DNA of 24,412 bases from Planctomycetota bacterium (GTDB lineage Bacteria > Planctomycetota > B15-G4). Every line of letters begins with the position of its first letter. The first letter of the stretch is position 1. The position numbers and the translations under genes are program-made. The notes under the pieces are model-generated. The model was not told the DNA's origin and did no database searches. It worked only from the letters and a program-made list of their open reading frames with translations. Shown here piece after piece: positions 14,304 through 24,412 of the stretch. The stretch covers positions 1-24,412 of the forward strand of contig QNBX01000058.1 in the NCBI GenBank assembly GCA_003644265.1, given 5' to 3'.

Positions 14304-15055
14304 GCGCCCCCGCGGCGGGCCCGCGCGATGACCCTGCCCGTGGCTCCGGCTCCGACCCCAACGCTGCTCCCGAGCCGGGGGCGCGCGGGAATCCCCCGCA
14401 ACCTCTGGGCCCCGACCCGGTTTCTGAGCCTTCGGCGTCAACCCCGGAGAGCGAGCCTTCCGTGACGGAATCAGCGGACGGACGGCAACTCATGCTGGCG
14501 GTGGCGGCGGACGTCCCGGGCGCGTTCGAGCGCCTCGTCTCCAACTACGAGACCCGTGTGAAGGCCGGCGTGGCCCGGTCCATCCGCGATCGCTCGTCGG
14601 TGGACGACCTGGCCCAAGAGGTGTTCCTGCGGCTCTTCCGGGCGCGCCACCGCTACCAGCCGACGGCGCGCTTCGAGACCTTCCTCTACCGAATCATCTT
14701 CAACCTGTGCGTGAACCACACTCAATACAGCAACCGCCGCCGCACGCTCTCCCTGGACGCGGCGCGTGGAGCGGACGATGAGACCGGCTGGGACCTCCCC
14801 GACACGAACGCCGTGGCGCCGGCCGAGGCGTTTGAGGCCGGTGAGCGCGCCGCCATGGTGCGCGCGGCCGTGGATGAGCTGCCCGACAATCAGCGCCGGG
14901 CGCTCATGCTCAACCGCTTCGAAGGCCTGGGTTACGAGGAGATCGGATTGGTGATGGAGCTCTCGCTACAGGCCGTCAAGTCGCTGCTCTGGCGCGCGCG
15001 CGAGAGCCTGCGCAAGCACCTGGCCCCCGTACTCGGAGACGAGACCGATGGATGA
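14300..15055 (+). CDS. ECF-type RNA polymerase sigma factor
   Basis: The 251-residue product directs RNA polymerase to a small set of promoters. Region 2 lies at about 72-148: GAFERLVSNYE, then DDLAQEVFLRLFRAR for core binding, then FETFLYRIIFNLCVNH. Region 4 lies at about 184-242: VDELPDNQRRALMLNRFEG, then GYEEIGLVMELSLQAVKSLL, a helix-turn-helix, then WRARESLRKHL. There is no region 3. The first 60 residues are low-complexity (Pro, Gly, Ser, Glu), an N-terminal extension absent from most ECF factors. The start overlaps the signal peptidase stop in ATGA, and the stop overlaps the next gene by eight bases. That gene has the size and shape of its anti-sigma factor. Confidence 0.92.
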   Translation: MSAPAAGPRDDPARGSGSDPNAAPEPGARGNPPQPLGPDPVSEPSASTPESEPSVTESADGRQLMLAVAADVPGAFERLVSNYETRVKAGVARSIRDRSSVDDLAQEVFLRLFRARHRYQPTARFETFLYRIIFNLCVNHTQYSNRRRTLSLDAARGADDETGWDLPDTNAVAPAEAFEAGERAAMVRAAVDELPDNQRRALMLNRFEGLGYEEIGLVMELSLQAVKSLLWRARESLRKHLAPVLGDETDG

Positions 15056-15518
15056 TGCCCAGCGGCAGCTCTTGCAGGCGTTGACCGACGGCACGCTCGA
15101 GCCGGCGCGGCAGGCGGAGGCCGACGCGTTGCTGGCGTCGGACGCTGAGGCCGCGCGCTTCGTGGCCGAGCACCGCGCGCTGTGGGCCGCCCTGGGGGAT
15201 GCCTTCGGCGACACCGGCGTGCGCCCCGAGGCCCGTTTCCGGTCCGCGGTCCGCGAGGCGCACCAGTCGCAGACGCCGCGCCGCGTGATCCCCCTGCGAC
15301 GCCTGACCGCCGCCGCCGCCGTGCTGCTGGCCGCGCTGGCGCTGCACTTCAGCGGTCGTGAGGAGGGCGCCCTCTCGGCCGAAGACCATCAGGTGGTGCG
15401 CTACCTGCACGTGCTGCGGTCGTTTGACGTCCTGCAGCAGCAAGCCGCCGCGCTCGACCTGCGTTACGACGTCGAGGTGCTGCACGCCTTCGAAGGCGAG
15501 CTGGAGGGCGAGGGATGA
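15048..15518 (+). CDS. Putative membrane anti-sigma factor
   Basis: The 156-residue product has a cytosolic helical head (1-85, with LLQALTDGTLEPARQAEADA, the 'count the layers' pattern of anti-sigma domains). A basic segment RRVIPLRRL leads into one membrane span (about 84-102, TAAAAVLLAALALHF), and a 55-residue outside part follows. It has no Cys or His cluster, so it would be a zinc-free anti-sigma factor. It starts eight bases inside the sigma gene, the classic coupling that keeps the two proteins in proportion. The assignment rests on context and architecture, not on a sharp motif. Confidence 0.7.
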   Translation: MDDAQRQLLQALTDGTLEPARQAEADALLASDAEAARFVAEHRALWAALGDAFGDTGVRPEARFRSAVREAHQSQTPRRVIPLRRLTAAAAVLLAALALHFSGREEGALSAEDHQVVRYLHVLRSFDVLQQQAAALDLRYDVEVLHAFEGELEGEG

Positions 15519-16366
15519 GGCGCTGGCTGCTCGTCCTACTCGCCGCCGCGCTGCTGCTGGCCGCGGGCCGCCGGCACCTGTTTCACGTGCCGCACGACCA
15601 GCTCACGGTCAACCGCTTGGCGTGGAACACGCTGGACGAGATCGAGCGGGACGCGCTGCGGTCCACCTGGCGCCGGGTCGCCTCCAACTCGGGGCCAGAC
15701 CGGAGCGGTCTGGAACGCCGCATGGAGACGCTCTCGCGCCTGCTGGTCGTGCGCCGCCGAGGCAACGACCGCTCGCTGCCCAGCACGGAGCTGAACGCCG
15801 AGTTGGCCGAGCTGGAGCAGTGTGTCAACAAGTGGTTGCCCGAGTCTGCGGGTGCCCCCCAGTCAGCCGCCGCGCGCGTGACGCGCCGCACCGGACGCCT
15901 GCTCAACTTGTTCCTGGAACACCTGACCGACGCCCGGCGGCTCGACCCCGCCGAGCGTGATCGCCTGCTGGCCCTGCCCTACTCGCGCCGGGTCGTCGAG
16001 GGCCTGGAGCTTCAAAAGCGCGAGGAGATCTTCTTCCTCTCCGAGACATCGGGCGCGCGTGACATGGACGAGCTGGATCGACAGGAGCCCCTGGCCGTGG
16101 TGGCCAACGCCCGGGACCAGCGCCGCCGGCGGGGCTTCCTCGGGCGTGCAGGGCGGGTGATGGATCTCAGCGCCAGCGAGCTGCGGCGCCTGGCCGACGT
16201 GCCCCCAGAAGAGCTCATGAGCACCCTGCGCGAGCTGATGGTGCCCAAGGTGCGCCGCCATCTGGAGCACACCGACGTCTCCGACGAGCGCATCGAGGCC
16301 ATTCTGGCCCAGCCCTACCGGGAGCTGGAGCGCACCCTGGACGCCTTGGTGCGCGGCGAGCGCTGA
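15515..16366 (+). CDS. Secreted or anchored helical protein of unknown function
   Basis: The 283-residue product begins MRRWLLVLLAAALLLAAG, a signal peptide or N-terminal anchor, and the rest is predicted to be almost entirely helical. Repeated 'LDPAERDRLLALPYSRR' and 'LSASELRRLADVPPEELMS' segments follow the loose pattern of small helical periplasmic proteins found next to sigma/anti-sigma genes. I do not recognise a named family. It overlaps the anti-sigma gene in ATGA, making a three-gene unit in which it could be a periplasmic partner of that factor. This is inference from position. It is followed by 75 bp without a gene before dapF. Confidence 0.75.
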   Translation: MRRWLLVLLAAALLLAAGRRHLFHVPHDQLTVNRLAWNTLDEIERDALRSTWRRVASNSGPDRSGLERRMETLSRLLVVRRRGNDRSLPSTELNAELAELEQCVNKWLPESAGAPQSAAARVTRRTGRLLNLFLEHLTDARRLDPAERDRLLALPYSRRVVEGLELQKREEIFFLSETSGARDMDELDRQEPLAVVANARDQRRRRGFLGRAGRVMDLSASELRRLADVPPEELMSTLRELMVPKVRRHLEHTDVSDERIEAILAQPYRELERTLDALVRGER

Positions 16367-16441
16367 CTGCGGCGGCCCGCGTCGCTATCATGTCGCGTTG
16401 GCAGCCCGCCGCCACCCGGCGCGGCGGACTCGGAGCGGCGC

Positions 16442-17272
16442 GTGCGGTTCGTCAAGGTCGAGGGAGCTGGCAACGACTACGTCCTGGTCGAGGGTCCGGT
16501 CGCGGATCCGGCCAGCTTGGCGCGGCGCGTGAGCCACCGGCACCTGGGCGTGGGCAGCGACGGCCTGCTGCTGATGGGCCCCGCTGGCGACGGGCAGCAC
16601 GCCTCCATGCGCATCTTCAACGCCGACGGCAGCGAGGGGCTCATGTGCGGCAACGGCCTGCGCTGCGTGGTGCGCTGGCTGGTGGAGCGACGCGGCGTGA
16701 GCGACGACGTGCTCTCGGTGCTCACGGCCTCCGGCCCGCGGCGCGGCCGCATCGGGAGCGATGGCCGGGTCTCGGTGAGCATGGGTGAGCCCTCGTTCGT
16801 GCCGGAGCAGATCCCGGCGCGCCTGGCACCCGGGCCCGCCGGCCCGCCCGAGCTGCCGCTGCCCCCGGAGCTGGCGGTCGACCCGCCGCTGGCCTACGCC
16901 GTGAGCACCGGCAATCCGCACCTGGTGCTGCGCGTGGCCGACGTCGACGCCCTGGACCTGCCCGCCCTGGGGAGCCGGCTGCAGGCCGACCCGCGCCTGC
17001 CCAAGGGCGCCAACGTCCACCTGGTGCAGCGCGAGGGGGCGGCCCGCCTGCGCGTGCGGCCCTTTGAACTCGGATCCGGAGCCACCTTGGCCTGCGGCAC
17101 AGGCGCCGTGGCGGTGGTCGCCGTGGCCCGCGCCCTGGGCTGGGTCGATCAGGACGAGGTGACCGTGGCCATGCCCGGCGACGTGCTGGCCGTGCGCTGG
17201 TCCGGTCAGGGCGAGGCCTGGCTCACGGGCCCTGCGCGCCTGGTCTTCGACGGCGAGTGGCCCGACGCATGA
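16442..17272 (+). CDS. dapF: Diaminopimelate epimerase
   Basis: This enzyme converts LL- to meso-diaminopimelate for lysine and peptidoglycan synthesis, using two cysteines. The 276-residue product has GAGNDYVL (Asn11), FNADGSEGLMCGNGLRC with Asn60 and the first catalytic Cys69, TGNPH (Asn158), KGANVHLVQ (Asn191) and ATLACGTGA with the second catalytic Cys218. These numbers sit close to the Haemophilus enzyme. One substrate contact differs: the usual Glu-Arg pair before the second cysteine is Glu209-Leu210 (FELGSGATLACGTGA), so the arginine is missing, and the usual GET is GAT. The start is a GTG at 16442. The next gene overlaps the stop in ATGA. Confidence 0.93.
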   Translation: MRFVKVEGAGNDYVLVEGPVADPASLARRVSHRHLGVGSDGLLLMGPAGDGQHASMRIFNADGSEGLMCGNGLRCVVRWLVERRGVSDDVLSVLTASGPRRGRIGSDGRVSVSMGEPSFVPEQIPARLAPGPAGPPELPLPPELAVDPPLAYAVSTGNPHLVLRVADVDALDLPALGSRLQADPRLPKGANVHLVQREGAARLRVRPFELGSGATLACGTGAVAVVAVARALGWVDQDEVTVAMPGDVLAVRWSGQGEAWLTGPARLVFDGEWPDA

Positions 17273-19878
17273 CCAGCGTCGGATCCGTGGCCCTGGCGGT
17301 GTTGCTGGCGCGCTTCCTGCTCGCGGGCACGGCGGCCGACCTGGGTCCGTCGGTGCAGTTGGTGGCGCCGGCGCTGCTGGCGGCCGGCGTGGCCTGGGGC
17401 CTGATGTCGCGCTTCCGCCTGCCGTACATGGCGCACTCGGTGCTGTTGGTGCTGTTGGTGCCCGCGCGCGGACCGCTCTGTGACGCCGTGCTGTCGCTGC
17501 TGCCCGACGGCCTCGGTGCGCCCCATGTGGCGGCGGCCGTCTCGCTGGTCCCGGTGGCTTTCATGCTCGGGCGGCACCTCGGTCCTTGCGATCGCCACGA
17601 GGGCCTGCTGGGCGCCGCGCTGGGCTGGTCCGCCGCCGAGTTCCTGGTCTTGCTGGGGGCCGTGGGTTGGCTGCCGGGCCCGCTGACGGGCTTCGTGGTG
17701 GCGGGCTTGCTGGCGGTCATGGGCGAGCTGGGCCGACCCAATCGCGGCGAGGCCCAGGGTCCGGTGAGCCACTCCCCCGGCTGGGAGGGTCTGCCCCTGG
17801 GCATGGCGCTGGCTCTGCTGGTGGACGCCGTCGCGCGCGTGGTGCCCAGCTATGCCGAGCCGTCGGTCCAAGCATCCAGCGCCGTGGTCCTGGCGCTGCT
17901 GCTGCCCGCCACGCTGGTGGCCCTGCCCAGCTGCTGGCTGGCGAGGGGCGCGGGCGCCCGTCGCGCACTGTTCGTGCTGGGATCGCTCGGCTTGGGCCTC
18001 GCCATCTGGGCCGGCACGAGCAGCCTGGGCGTCTACGCCCATGGCAGTCAGCTGATGGGCATGACGCGCAGCCTGCGCAACCTCGCCAACGATTGGGTGC
18101 TGCTGGACGAGTGGCACGCCTGGCTGCTGCAGGTGTTGGCCTACGCTGCGGCCGCCGCCGGGGTGCTGCTGGGCAGCCTGCGCCGCCGGGTCGGGGGGCC
18201 GCTGTTGCTGGGGCTGGCGCTGGGGCTGCTGGTCAGCCAGCGCGTGCTGTGGAGCCCAACCAGCGCCCCTCAGGAGCAGATCCTGCTGGCCGCGGGCGTG
18301 GTGGCTGCCGGGAGCGCCCTGGTGTTCTCGCGCTGGGGGGCCTTGTTGCTGCCCGCCGCCGTGCTGCCGCTGCTGCTGCAGCCCGCGGATGAGCGCCTGG
18401 GGTTCGAGTACATGCGCCGTCTGGGCGACTACTCGGCCGACGCATGGAACCGCAACTTGCTCACGGACGTGGCGCTCTTCAGCACCGGCGACCTGGGCAA
18501 CATCTCGGTGGATGGCCGCCGCGCAGCGCGATTCTCATTCACCGGGCGCAAGCCGTATCTGCTGCTGGACGCGGAGGTTGCTCCGCCTGAGTCGCTGTCC
18601 CACCCCGATCCGAGCCATGCGTCCGCGGACGCGGTCCATCTGGGCCTGCGCATCGGCGGCGTGCCCATGTCGCCCGATCACCAGCCCACGGGCGCGGAGG
18701 GCTCGGTGGGCCGTCTGCTGCGCGTCTTTGCCCAGCCCGGGCCGGCGTTGGTGCTGGGAGCCGGCGCCGAGTTGCTGGCCGCCGACCTGGACGACGCCGG
18801 CTTCGGTCCGCCGCTGCTGGTGAGCACGCCCACGCCCCTGGGCGGGGTCGCGCTGGTGGAGCTGCTCAGCGCCCTGGGCAGCGACGGCGTCTCGATCGAG
18901 GTGGGCGAGGATCCGGTGCGCGATCTGGCGGCGCAGCAGCCGGGGGTCGCGGCGCTGGTGCTGCTGGCGCCCGAGCGCGTCGCCTGGCCCCTGGCCGGCT
19001 GGGCGCTGACGCGCAGCAACCTGGTGCGGCTGGCCGAGCGCCTGGCGCCGGGGGGGCGCTGCCTGGCCTGGATCGACACCCAGGGCCTGGACGCCCGAGC
19101 TCTACGCGCGCGCCTGGCGGCGTTCGGCGAGGTCTTCGGCACGCGCTCCCTGGCGCTGGTCGAGCCCCGCGAGCTGTCGCCGCCGCTGGTGCTGCTGGTG
19201 GGCTGGCGCGACGAGGTCGGGGCGCCGGGCGCCGAGGAGCTCGCAGCGCGGCTGCCAAGCCCCGACCGGACCGGATGGCGCACGCGCCTGCAGAGCCTGG
19301 ATGACCTCGGCGCCCTGTTGCTGGCCGACGGACCCCGGCTCGAAGCCCTGGCCGCCGCGGGACCGGTGCATGATCGCAGCCGTCCGGTGCCGGCCAGCGT
19401 GGCGGGTGCCCACGGCTGGGCGGCGGTGGAGGCGCTGCTCGACCCCGCCTCGCGACTGTCGGCGTCGCTGCCCGGGGCGCCCGCCGCAGGCCCGATCTCC
19501 GCGCGGGTGGTGGAGGGGCTGGCCCTGCACGAGGGGCTGTTCTACGAGCTCGAGCGCCTGCGCGACGTCATGATGGTGGAGATCATCCCCGACGTCGACT
19601 GGGACCTGTTTGAGCAGGAGGTCGCCGCCTATGAGCGCGCCGCGAGCGCCGACGCGGACGACCCGCTGCTCATGCTGGCCGTGGCGGCTCTGCTCGAACC
19701 GCTGCTACGCGAGAGCGAGCTGACGCGCTTCGCCGACACCCTGGAACGTGTACGCGGCGACGAGCTGCCGAGCTGGCGGCTGGCCCTGCAGTACGCCGCC
19801 GCGCTGGAGGCGGCCTTGCAGCCCGAGCGATCCGAGCGCGCGCGGGCGCGAGCGCGGGACCTGGCCGAGCTGGACTGA
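17269..19878 (+). CDS. Large membrane protein with degenerate spermidine-synthase-like domain
   Basis: The 869-residue product starts with about 370 residues of repeated hydrophobic spans (roughly a dozen) and continues into a soluble C-terminal half. In that half, LVLGAGAELLAADLDDAGFG (about 494) and LARDPG-like turns mimic the nucleotide-binding core of the polyamine-synthase/methyltransferase fold. RARLAAFGEVFGTRSLALVE (about 613-632) and the following LVLLVGW match the end of that fold. The acidic residues that normally bind S-adenosyl donor and diamine are not evident, so it may be catalytically dead. This is the usual picture for 'fused MFS/spermidine synthase' proteins of unknown role. 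The last 150 residues are helical and TPR-like. ATG 17269 overlaps the dapF stop in ATGA, which fixes the start. A 12-base direct repeat, GCTGGACTGAGG (19869 and 19886), spans the stop codon. Confidence 0.75.
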   Translation: MTSVGSVALAVLLARFLLAGTAADLGPSVQLVAPALLAAGVAWGLMSRFRLPYMAHSVLLVLLVPARGPLCDAVLSLLPDGLGAPHVAAAVSLVPVAFMLGRHLGPCDRHEGLLGAALGWSAAEFLVLLGAVGWLPGPLTGFVVAGLLAVMGELGRPNRGEAQGPVSHSPGWEGLPLGMALALLVDAVARVVPSYAEPSVQASSAVVLALLLPATLVALPSCWLARGAGARRALFVLGSLGLGLAIWAGTSSLGVYAHGSQLMGMTRSLRNLANDWVLLDEWHAWLLQVLAYAAAAAGVLLGSLRRRVGGPLLLGLALGLLVSQRVLWSPTSAPQEQILLAAGVVAAGSALVFSRWGALLLPAAVLPLLLQPADERLGFEYMRRLGDYSADAWNRNLLTDVALFSTGDLGNISVDGRRAARFSFTGRKPYLLLDAEVAPPESLSHPDPSHASADAVHLGLRIGGVPMSPDHQPTGAEGSVGRLLRVFAQPGPALVLGAGAELLAADLDDAGFGPPLLVSTPTPLGGVALVELLSALGSDGVSIEVGEDPVRDLAAQQPGVAALVLLAPERVAWPLAGWALTRSNLVRLAERLAPGGRCLAWIDTQGLDARALRARLAAFGEVFGTRSLALVEPRELSPPLVLLVGWRDEVGAPGAEELAARLPSPDRTGWRTRLQSLDDLGALLLADGPRLEALAAAGPVHDRSRPVPASVAGAHGWAAVEALLDPASRLSASLPGAPAAGPISARVVEGLALHEGLFYELERLRDVMMVEIIPDVDWDLFEQEVAAYERAASADADDPLLMLAVAALLEPLLRESELTRFADTLERVRGDELPSWRLALQYAAALEAALQPERSERARARARDLAELD

Positions 19879-19908
19879 GGGCCGGGCTGGACTGAGGCTC
19901 GGCGCTCG

Positions 19909-20565
19909 TCAGGCGCTCAGGTCGAGCAGGGCCTCGCCGAGCGAGCGCAGCTCCTGACCCGGGCGACGAGCCACCACGGCCACGCGGTAGCGCGAGCCGG
20001 GCTCGAACGGTCCGAGCGCGATGGGCTCGCCGTTGTAGGGACGCTTCTCGCGCGGCAGGCCGTCGGCCTCCACCAGGATCGAGCGCAGCTCGCCCTCGGG
20101 GCCCTCGGGCAGGCTGCCGGAGACGGTCAGGCGCAGGCTGCCGTCGGATTGCACCTGGACGTCGAGCGCGTCGAGGCCCTCGCCGGGTCCGTCCAGGGAG
20201 ATCAGGCCGTCCTGGGCCAGGCCGCCGCGCAGGGCGCCCAGGGCCGGGGCGGGAGCGCCGCCGGTCGTCAGTTCGCGCAGGGTGACGTCGGCCGCGTTGA
20301 GCAGCGCCAGGCTACGGCCCTTGATGGCCAGCAGAACCCGCAACACGGGGCCGGTCTCGGCCGGGGTCAGGGTCTCGGCCAGGGCGCCCAGCACCGCGCT
20401 CAGGGAGCAGCACGTCAGGGCGTGGTCCTCCAGGGTGCGCGCGGCCGTCGCCCCCAGGTCACGATCGCACCAAGCGGCCAGGGCGTCGTCGTCAGGGCAC
20501 TCGGGGCAGGGGGTCGCGGACCTGGCGCCGGCGAGCGAGAAGGCGAGTGAGATGGGGTTGGTCAT
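19909..20565 (-). CDS. Putative zinc-finger anti-sigma-type regulator
   Basis: The 218-residue soluble product starts with a zf-HC2-like segment: CPECPDDDALAAWCDRDLG (20-38), then EDHALTCCSL with His48, Cys52 and Cys53. In anti-sigma factors this region wraps a zinc ion and holds the sigma factor. The last cysteine of the usual H-x3-C-x2-C pattern is displaced by two positions. The remaining 150 residues are not membrane-spanning. They look like a beta-rich domain, with LDVQVQSDGSLRLTVSGSLP and RYRVAVVARRPGQ. GAGG lies eight bases before ATG 20565. The gene follows a sigma gene on the same strand after 124 bp, which supports the pairing. I see no other feature in that gap. Confidence 0.7.
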   Translation of the reverse strand: MTNPISLAFSLAGARSATPCPECPDDDALAAWCDRDLGATAARTLEDHALTCCSLSAVLGALAETLTPAETGPVLRVLLAIKGRSLALLNAADVTLRELTTGGAPAPALGALRGGLAQDGLISLDGPGEGLDALDVQVQSDGSLRLTVSGSLPEGPEGELRSILVEADGLPREKRPYNGEPIALGPFEPGSRYRVAVVARRPGQELRSLGEALLDLSA

Positions 20566-20689
20566 GGTCAATACCTCGGAACGCGGCCGTTGGCGTGCCA
20601 TTCCGACGGGTCCGCAGCTGGACACACGAGCCGGAAGGAGGCCGCCAGCAGATGACGGCAGCTAGGGGGCGATCTGACAGGCATGGCCT

Positions 20690-21544
20690 TCAGACCTCCA
20701 GCCGGGCAGCCGTCTCGCCCAGCACCTCGAGCGCCATCTGGACCGGATCTGCGCCACCGAGTAGGCGCTCAAGTTCCTCAAAGGTGCACAGATAATCTGC
20801 GTAATTCGCCATGATCAGGCCGAGTATGGCGCGCTGCTTGCAGGCCGGGACCAGCAGTTCGCGGCGCACTTGGGGCGGCGGGATGGTCAGCAGGCGCCGC
20901 ATGACGTGCTTGAGTTCGGGCGTGAGCAGGCGCGGGTCGGCCTCCCGAGGGGCCTTGCTGTAGCTGCCCTGCTCGAAGAGGCGGGTCATCTGGTCCTTGG
21001 CGCGCTTGTACAGCGCGTCGATGTTGGCCCGGCTGGTGTCCATGACCTCGGCGATGGTCTCGCGAGTGATGCCGCGAAAGACCCACAGGACCACCGAGAC
21101 GCGCTTCCATTCCAGCGAGAACAGCAGGTTGTGGAAGATGTCCGACTGCTCGCGATCGAGGCGGGTGGAGACCGGATCGACATCGCCGCTGTCCTCGACG
21201 TCCAGCAGCATCTCATCGTCGTCCCCGGATGAGCCCCGGCCGCGCGGGTGGCGCTTCCACTTGCGCAGCTCGTCCAGGGCAAAGCGGCTGGCCACGACCT
21301 GCAGGAAGGTGGCCATGGAGCAGTTGTTGCGGCCCTGGAAGGCGCGCAGCTTGTGGTAGTCCTTCTTGGCCAGGGCCAGGACGAAGGACTGGTAGACATC
21401 CTCCATGTAGTCGGCCGGGAAGGCGTATCCCCGGCCATAGAAGACGGAGTAGATCAGCGCCCGGTAGCGCTCCAGGAAGTCGTCGAAGGCGCCCGGCTCG
21501 TTGGCCAGGACCCGCTGGAGCAGCAGCTTCTCGTCGGCCTTCAT
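20690..21544 (-). CDS. RNA polymerase sigma factor (ECF-like) with C-terminal extension
   Basis: The 284-residue product has sigma region 2 at about 15-98: GAFDDFLERYRALIYSVFYG, then DYMEDVYQSFVLALAKKDYH, then FQGRNNCSMATFLQVVASRF. Region 4 lies at about 138-190: SLEWKRVSVVLWVFRGITRE, then TIAEVMDTSRANIDALYKRA, a helix-turn-helix. About 90 further residues follow, with LTPELKHVMRRLLTIPPP and a helical end. The linker between regions is acidic (GDDDEMLLDVEDSGDVD). ATG 21544 gives the family-like start MKADEKLLLQRVLANEPGAF; ATG 21622 would add 26 residues. Neither has a clear ribosome site. It is divergent from gyrA and probably cotranscribed with the zinc-finger gene downstream. It resembles the planctomycete-rich group of stand-alone sigma factors, but this is from memory. 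Confidence 0.87.
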   Translation of the reverse strand: MKADEKLLLQRVLANEPGAFDDFLERYRALIYSVFYGRGYAFPADYMEDVYQSFVLALAKKDYHKLRAFQGRNNCSMATFLQVVASRFALDELRKWKRHPRGRGSSGDDDEMLLDVEDSGDVDPVSTRLDREQSDIFHNLLFSLEWKRVSVVLWVFRGITRETIAEVMDTSRANIDALYKRAKDQMTRLFEQGSYSKAPREADPRLLTPELKHVMRRLLTIPPPQVRRELLVPACKQRAILGLIMANYADYLCTFEELERLLGGADPVQMALEVLGETAARLEV

Positions 21545-21642
21545 GCGTTCGCTGTCGGGGGATGGCTCGCAAGCCCCGCGACGCGGTCCGAGGGGGGCGC
21601 TCAACTCATTGGCTGACAACATGTTACAGGGCGTCCGGCGGA

Positions 21643-21671
21643 TTGAACCAAGGGCGGCTTTCGGGGACAAT
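21643..21671 (+). promoter_or_regulatory. gyrA: Possible sigma-70 promoter for gyrA
   Basis: TTGAAC (21643-21648) and GACAAT (21666-21671) are separated by exactly 17 bases. Each matches four of six consensus positions. Transcription would begin near 21678, about 50 bases before the gyrA start codon. Confidence 0.4.
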
Positions 21672-21730
21672 AGCCCACTTGCCCTGCGCGCCCTTCGAGG
21701 CGAGCCACGGGCGCCCAGACGCACCCCGGG

Positions 21731-24387
<2,657 letters not shown>

Positions 24388-24391
<4 letters not shown>

Positions 24392-24412
24392 ACTCCCGCC
24401 ACATGCTGAGCG
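24388..24412 (+). CDS. Start of a gene downstream of gyrA (partial)
   Basis: ATG 24388 overlaps the gyrA stop (ATGA) and is preceded by GGAGG eight... four bases before it (within gyrA codons for Glu-Gly). Only MNSRHMLS is visible before the window ends, so no function can be given. The overlap shows translational coupling to gyrA. Confidence 0.6.

Overview
The window is high-GC DNA (roughly 70 % by eye) from a bacterium with many small sigma/anti-sigma pairs, tightly packed genes with ATGA start/stop overlaps, a GyrA with a long acidic tail and a signal peptidase carrying a large insertion. Together this suggests a high-GC planctomycete-like organism. Myxococcota is the main alternative; no rRNA or other decisive marker is present.

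Positions 1-10.3 kb hold an accessory, partly decayed natural-product region, nearly all on the minus strand. Its centre is a nonribosomal peptide synthetase (4183-10275) with the order A-PCP-sulfotransferase-C-A-PCP and no release domain. Next on the same strand, 19 nt later, comes the start of another NRPS gene (3996-4163): it has a ribosome binding site and a TubC-like docking segment but loses NRPS similarity after about 35 residues. Then come an intact isopropylmalate-synthase-like gene (2750-4003), a second, frameshifted copy of the NRPS start (to 2655), an unidentified gene remnant, and a GT1-type glycosyltransferase (335-1624). The NRPS start and its broken copy share about 600 bp at about 90 % identity. 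Both appear to begin at a non-canonical ATC codon behind a conserved GGAGG. The layout looks like a multi-subunit glycopeptide- or lipopeptide-type assembly line reduced by recombination. The first NRPS subunit, the glycosyltransferase and the isopropylmalate-synthase-like gene are still open.

Positions 10.3-11.75 kb hold the NRPS leader, which contains a predicted three-way-junction RNA or operator, and a minus-strand protein of unknown function, divergent from mgtE.

Positions 11.75-19.9 kb hold a plus-strand run: mgtE (Mg2+ channel), a signal peptidase I with an inserted domain, an ECF-type sigma factor, its likely anti-sigma factor and a helical secreted or anchored protein. After 75 bp come dapF (diaminopimelate epimerase, lysine and peptidoglycan) and a large membrane protein resembling degenerate spermidine-synthase-like proteins. 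Most junctions overlap or lie a few bases apart, so these are probably one or two operons.

Positions 19.9-21.6 kb hold a second sigma factor with its putative zinc-finger anti-sigma partner on the minus strand. They are divergent from gyrA (21731-24391), which has a plausible -35/-10 promoter and is followed by a gene that starts in an ATGA overlap and runs off the window. No tRNA, rRNA, CRISPR array or transposase gene was seen.
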